Shown here: positions 15,193 to 18,912 of the stretch, piece by piece | Layout of the letters: the number at the start of each line of letters is the position of its first letter | Numbering within the stretch: the stretch's first letter is position 1 | DNA from: an uncultured Bartonella sp. | GTDB taxonomy: Bacteria > Pseudomonadota > Alphaproteobacteria > Rhizobiales > Rhizobiaceae | DNA length: 18,912 bases | Assembly (NCBI GenBank): GCA_943913205.1 | Contig: CALTWN010000018.1 | Coordinates: forward strand, 1 to 18,912 | Direction: 5' to 3' | The notes under the pieces: model-generated | The model's database searches: none | Told to the model about the DNA's origin: nothing | What the model saw: only the letters and a program-made list of their open reading frames with translations | Position numbers and translations under genes: made by a program

Positions 15193-16581
15193 ATGACAAA
15201 TAAACGCATAGAAACTGATAGTTTTGGTAATATTGAGGTGGATGCTACTAACTATTGGGGGGCTCAAACAGAGCGCTCAAGACATAATTTTAAAATAGGT
15301 GTAGAAAAGCAACCACTACCGCTTATTCATGCTTTGGCTTTAGTAAAAAAAGCAGCCGCTCAAACCAATATGCAATTAGGTATGCTTGATGCACATATTG
15401 GAGAAAAAATTATAGAAGTAGCTGATGAAATTATAGAGGGTAAATTTGATAATGAATTTCCCCTAGCAGTTTGGCAAACAGGCTCTGGCACACAAACCAA
15501 TATGAATGTAAATGAGGTAATATCAAACAGAGCAATTGAGATTTTGGGCGGAGAAAAAGGGTCCAAAAAACCAGTACATCCTAATGACCATGTTAATATG
15601 GGGCAATCTTCAAATGACACATTTCCAACCGCTATTCATATAGCTGTAGCTCTTGAAACCTATAAGCATTTAATGCCTTCTATTAAATATTTGAAAGATT
15701 GTCTTCTTGAAAAAGAAGAACAATTTAAAGATATTATAAAAATTGGTCGTACTCACACCCAAGATGCTACACCTATAACGCTTGGGCAGGAATTTTCTGG
15801 TTACAGAGTTGCTTTAGAAAATAATTATTCTCGAATTAGCGAGTCTTTTAAAGATTTACTATATCTAGCACAGGGCGGAACTGCTGTTGGAACAGGTTTA
15901 AATAGCAAAATAGGGTTTGATACAAAATTTGCTGAGCAAGTAAAGCTAGCAACAGGACTAGATTTTAAAACTAACCCAAATAAATTTGAAGCGCTGGCTA
16001 GTCATGGTGCTATTACAAATTTTCACGGAAGCCTAAATGCGCTTGCTACAGATTTATTTAAAATTGCAAATGATATTAGATTTTTAGGCTCTGGTCCAAG
16101 ATCAGGTTTAGGCGAGCTTAATTTACCTGAAAACGAACCTGGTTCTTCTATTATGCCAGGTAAAGTTAACCCAACGCAATGTGAGGCGTTAACAATGGTA
16201 GCGTGCCAAGTTTTTGGTAATAATGCAACCATAAGTTTTGCATCTAGCCAAGGGCATTTTGAGCTAAATGTTTATAAGCCTGTTATTGCTTATAATGTTT
16301 TGCAATCTATTCGTTTATTAAGTGATGCTATGATTTCTTTTAGCGACCATTGTGTAAAAAATATTACCGCAAATGAGAAAAAAATAGGCGAACTTATGGA
16401 GCAATCATTAATGCTTGTAACGGCCTTGACTCCAGCTATAGGTTATGATAAAGCCGCCAAAATCGCAAAAAATGCACATAAAAACGGTACTACATTACGA
16501 GAAGAAGCTCTAAAACTGGGCGTTAGTGATGAGCAATATAATAAACTTGTTAATCCAAAAAATATGATAAGCCCTAATTAA
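15193..16581 (+). CDS. fumC: Class II fumarate hydratase
   Basis: The 462-residue enzyme converts fumarate to L-malate in the citric acid cycle and needs no iron-sulfur cluster. The three conserved regions of the fumarase/aspartase superfamily are visible: WQTGSGTQTNMNVNEVISNRA (about 96-116), GRTHTQDATPITLGQEFSG (about 187-205, with the catalytic His) and the signature GSSIMPGKVNP at 317-327. An oxygen-stable FumC fits an aerobic alphaproteobacterium. The ATG at 15193 has a strong AAAGGAG site. It lies alone between the groEL terminator and a palindrome that separates it from the convergent pgm gene, so it is probably a single-gene unit. Length is normal (about 460-467). Confidence 0.98.
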   Translation: MTNKRIETDSFGNIEVDATNYWGAQTERSRHNFKIGVEKQPLPLIHALALVKKAAAQTNMQLGMLDAHIGEKIIEVADEIIEGKFDNEFPLAVWQTGSGTQTNMNVNEVISNRAIEILGGEKGSKKPVHPNDHVNMGQSSNDTFPTAIHIAVALETYKHLMPSIKYLKDCLLEKEEQFKDIIKIGRTHTQDATPITLGQEFSGYRVALENNYSRISESFKDLLYLAQGGTAVGTGLNSKIGFDTKFAEQVKLATGLDFKTNPNKFEALASHGAITNFHGSLNALATDLFKIANDIRFLGSGPRSGLGELNLPENEPGSSIMPGKVNPTQCEALTMVACQVFGNNATISFASSQGHFELNVYKPVIAYNVLQSIRLLSDAMISFSDHCVKNITANEKKIGELMEQSLMLVTALTPAIGYDKAAKIAKNAHKNGTTLREEALKLGVSDEQYNKLVNPKNMISPN

Positions 16582-16585
16582 ATCT

Positions 16586-16621
16586 TAGATAACCTATTAT
16601 TTTAAAATAATAGGTTATCTA
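16586..16621. terminator. 36-bp perfect palindrome between convergent fumC and pgm
   Basis: TAGATAACCTATTATTTT at 16586-16603 is followed directly by its exact reverse complement at 16604-16621, with no spacer. It starts five bases after the fumC stop and overlaps the pgm stop codon (TAG, 16619-16621 on the minus strand). A hairpin of this size between two converging genes most likely stops transcription from both sides, although it lacks a long T-run after the stem. Confidence 0.7.
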
Positions 16622-18217
16622 TACCACTCTGGTAGGTAGCATTTCTTCTAAATCTACTAATTTACGCGCCATAATTAAAAAAGGCTGCAATATTTCTTTA
16701 GCATTTCTAGTAATATTATTATCTATAATATCTATATAAATTCGTAAAGTGGCGCCAACAGTTCCCGTGCCAGAAAGCCTGTAAATTATACGCGCATCAT
16801 TATTTAAAACGATTTTTATTCCCTGCGCGTTACTGCAACTATTATCTATAGGATCATAATACTCAAATTCTGTTGCTATTTTTATTTTTGCATGCTCTAA
16901 CAAATTAGGCAAAGAATTTTTTAAATTCATAATTAAATCTTGCGCTCTTTGTTCTTTTAAGTTTTCAAAATCATATCGGCATGCATAACATCTACCATAA
17001 TTTTGCCAATGCTCAACTAACAATTGCTTCACGCTTTTTTTAGTTTTTGCCATAATATTAAGCCAAAATAATATTGCCCAAATACCATCTTTTTCTCTTA
17101 TATGAAAAGAACTAGTGCCAAAACTTTCCTCTCCGCATAATGTTATTTTTTGCGCATCAAGCAAATTACCGAAATATTTCCAACCAGTAGGTGTTTCATA
17201 TAATTTTATATTAAGTTTGGCCGCTACAGCGTCAACCGCGCGTCCAGTTGGCAACGATCTAGCCACTCCATATATGCGATCTTTATAATAGCTAACTAAG
17301 TTACTATGCTCTAAAAGTATTGCCAGACTATCTGCCGGTGTTACGAATTGACCATACCCTATTATTAAATTGCGATCGCCATCACCATCGCAAGCACCCC
17401 CTATATCAAAATTAGCATTTTCACCTATAAAGTTAGAAAAAAAACTTTTTAAATTTTCGGGCAAAGGATCTGGATGTATATTTCCAAAATCTGTTTTTGG
17501 CTTAGCATTTTCTATATAATGTTCTGGTACTCCCAACCTTTTACTAAAAATTTCTATAGCATATGGCCCCGTTACTGCATTCATTGCATTAAACTTAAAT
17601 TTTATGCCTTGTTGTATCAATGATCTTATAAGATCAAAATCAAATATTTGCTCCATAAGCTGAGCATAATCATAAACAGAATCAATAATATGAACTTTCA
17701 TACTTCCCAATAGCTTAATACCTAATTGCGACAAATTTATATCTGGTAGCTCTGCTATTTTATACTCATCAATATTTTGGCTATTGATAAAAATTTTCTC
17801 AGTTAATGTAGAAGGGGCAGCACTACCATTTTCAGTATTATATTTTATACCAAAATCATATTCCAAGCCGCCAGGATTATGGCTAGCTGATAATATTATG
17901 CCACCCGATGCTTTATTAATTCTAATTAAATTAGAAATAGCTGGGGTTGAAAATAATCCATTTTGTCCAACTATAATTTTTTTACAGCCATTAGCAGCAG
18001 CCATTTTTAAAATTTTTTGTATAGCTATATCATTATAATAACGCCCATCACCCCCCAAAACTAAGCTAAAATCTTCACCTGGCTCTAAAGAATTAAAAAT
18101 AGATTGTACAAAATTTTCTAAATAATTTGGCTGCATAAAAACTCTTACTTTTTTACGCAATCCAGATGTACCTGGCTTTTGATCTTTATAGGCTTTGGTT
18201 TTTATTATTTTGTACAT
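16619..18217 (-). CDS. pgm: Alpha-D-glucose phosphate-specific phosphoglucomutase
   Basis: The 532-residue enzyme interconverts glucose 1-phosphate and glucose 6-phosphate, feeding UDP-glucose, surface polysaccharide or glycogen synthesis. It belongs to the long PGM1 type, not the PgcA/ManB type. It opens with TKAYKDQKPGTSGLRKKV. The phosphoserine loop is SASHNPGG with Ser112. The magnesium loop is C-D277-G-D279-G-D281-R. The sugar-binding loop is CGEESFG, and the phosphate-binding loop near the C-terminus is YRLSGTGTVGATLR. All four catalytic regions are intact. In Agrobacterium-like relatives pgm belongs to a glycogen operon; here it stands alone with no glg gene nearby, so a role in envelope precursors is more likely. 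It converges with fumC and diverges from the peroxiredoxin gene. Confidence 0.97.
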   Translation of the reverse strand: MYKIIKTKAYKDQKPGTSGLRKKVRVFMQPNYLENFVQSIFNSLEPGEDFSLVLGGDGRYYNDIAIQKILKMAAANGCKKIIVGQNGLFSTPAISNLIRINKASGGIILSASHNPGGLEYDFGIKYNTENGSAAPSTLTEKIFINSQNIDEYKIAELPDINLSQLGIKLLGSMKVHIIDSVYDYAQLMEQIFDFDLIRSLIQQGIKFKFNAMNAVTGPYAIEIFSKRLGVPEHYIENAKPKTDFGNIHPDPLPENLKSFFSNFIGENANFDIGGACDGDGDRNLIIGYGQFVTPADSLAILLEHSNLVSYYKDRIYGVARSLPTGRAVDAVAAKLNIKLYETPTGWKYFGNLLDAQKITLCGEESFGTSSFHIREKDGIWAILFWLNIMAKTKKSVKQLLVEHWQNYGRCYACRYDFENLKEQRAQDLIMNLKNSLPNLLEHAKIKIATEFEYYDPIDNSCSNAQGIKIVLNNDARIIYRLSGTGTVGATLRIYIDIIDNNITRNAKEILQPFLIMARKLVDLEEMLPTRVV

Positions 18218-18289
18218 TTTTTATTATCCTAAAATAAGTTTTTAGATTATTATATATAATATAAATGCAAACTAATAAAGGAGAATACT

Positions 18290-18820
18290 ATGATAGGTAA
18301 TAAAGTACCGCAAGTTACATTTCATACAAGAATACGCGATGAATCTATCGGCGGCGACAACCCTTTTCGCTGGCAAAACGTAACTAGTGACGATTATTTC
18401 AAAGGCAAAAAAGTTATATTATTTTCACTACCAGGTGCTTTTACACCAACCTGCTCTACATTTCAATTGCCTGATTTTGAAAAACTTTATAGCGAGTTCA
18501 AAAGCTTAGCTATTGATGAAATTTATTGTATAGCGGTTAATGATGCTTTTGTTATGAATGCTTGGGGTAAACATCAAGATATTAAAAATATCAAACTTAT
18601 ACCAGACGGCAATGGCGAATTTACACGCAAAATGGGCATGCTTGTTAAAAAAGAAAATATAGGATTTGGCTTACGCTCTTGGCGCTATGGCGCTATTATA
18701 AATGATGGCACTATTGAGCATATTTTTATAGAAAAAGGCTTCTGCGATAATGGAGATAGCGACCCTTATGGCGAATCTTCACCACAAAATATTTTAAAAT
18801 ATTTAAAAGAAAATAAGTAA
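18290..18820 (+). CDS. Prx5-type peroxiredoxin (AhpC/TSA family)
   Basis: The 176-residue thiol peroxidase reduces hydrogen peroxide and organic peroxides in the cytoplasm. The peroxidatic site is LPGAFTPTCS, with Cys55 in the P-x-x-x-T/S-x-x-C motif (P48, T52, C55). The Prx5 layout is further shown by GNKVPQVTFHTR at the start, VNDAFVMNAWGK in the middle and SWRYGAIINDGTI near the end. A second cysteine lies in EKGFCDNGD near the C-terminus. Relatives in alphaproteobacteria use glutathione/glutaredoxin or thioredoxin; the glutaredoxin domain fused in some Prx5 proteins is absent. AAAGGAG precedes the ATG. The gene diverges from pgm across a 72-base gap and is followed by a hairpin, so it is probably transcribed alone. 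Confidence 0.95.
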   Translation: MIGNKVPQVTFHTRIRDESIGGDNPFRWQNVTSDDYFKGKKVILFSLPGAFTPTCSTFQLPDFEKLYSEFKSLAIDEIYCIAVNDAFVMNAWGKHQDIKNIKLIPDGNGEFTRKMGMLVKKENIGFGLRSWRYGAIINDGTIEHIFIEKGFCDNGDSDPYGESSPQNILKYLKENK

Positions 18821-18827
18821 TAAACAT

Positions 18828-18852
18828 AGTAGAGCTACCACATAGCTCTACT
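18828..18852 (+). terminator. Hairpin terminator after the peroxiredoxin gene
   Basis: AGTAGAGCTA (18828-18837) pairs perfectly with TAGCTCTACT (18843-18852) around a five-base loop, seven bases after the stop codon. The following sequence is T-rich (ATATTTTTGTA) but starts a few bases late, so the terminator is likely but not textbook. The remaining 60 bases of the window hold nothing I can identify. Confidence 0.7.
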
Positions 18853-18912
18853 CTTAAATATTTTTGTATATTACTAAGAGGGTAATTATTGTTGACCATA
18901 TTTTAAAATTTT

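Overview
The window is about 18.9 kb of very AT-rich bacterial DNA. Its gene content points to an alphaproteobacterium of the Rhizobiales type. The order flhA, fliR, a small coiled-coil gene, a hydrolase-free FlgJ/CheL-type rod-binding protein and FlgN is the one I recall from Rhizobiales flagellar clusters. A HAD hydrolase of the TIGR01459 type beside ribF, with murJ-trpS-Nfu and groESL nearby, also fits. Low GC, a heavily decayed restriction-modification gene and a frameshifted small gene suggest ongoing genome reduction, as in host-associated lineages. The exact genus cannot be fixed from the sequence alone. I saw no rRNA, tRNA, CRISPR array, insertion sequence or phage gene.

Layout. 1-1917 (minus) is the wreck of a single-chain restriction-modification protein: an HsdR-like PD-(D/E)xK nuclease domain, an HsdM-like adenine methylase domain, then an HsdS-like region with two target-recognition domains. 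It runs off the left edge. It is preceded by a perfect 11-bp inverted repeat and about 330 bp of AT-rich spacer. 2296-7200 (minus) is a flagellar operon, flhA-fliR-coiled-coil-rod-binding protein-flgN-membrane-anchored unknown, which supplies the type III export gate, its accessory factors and rod assembly. 7201-7485 holds a cluster of palindromic operator-like sequences and a possible 30-residue membrane peptide, leading rightward into a DUF442 sulfurtransferase-like gene whose 3' end looks frameshifted.

7971-9810 (minus) carries ribF (FMN/FAD synthesis) behind a HAD hydrolase. Divergent from it, 9907-13048 (plus) is a tight operon of murJ (lipid II flippase), trpS (overlapping by one base) and an Nfu-type Fe-S carrier. 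Next come groES-groEL with a possible heat-shock promoter and a strong terminator, and fumC (TCA cycle), which converges on pgm (glucose-phosphate mutase) across a 36-bp perfect palindrome. Divergent from pgm, a Prx5-type peroxiredoxin ends the window, followed by a hairpin. Apart from the left end and the DUF442 gene, the genes look intact and of normal length.
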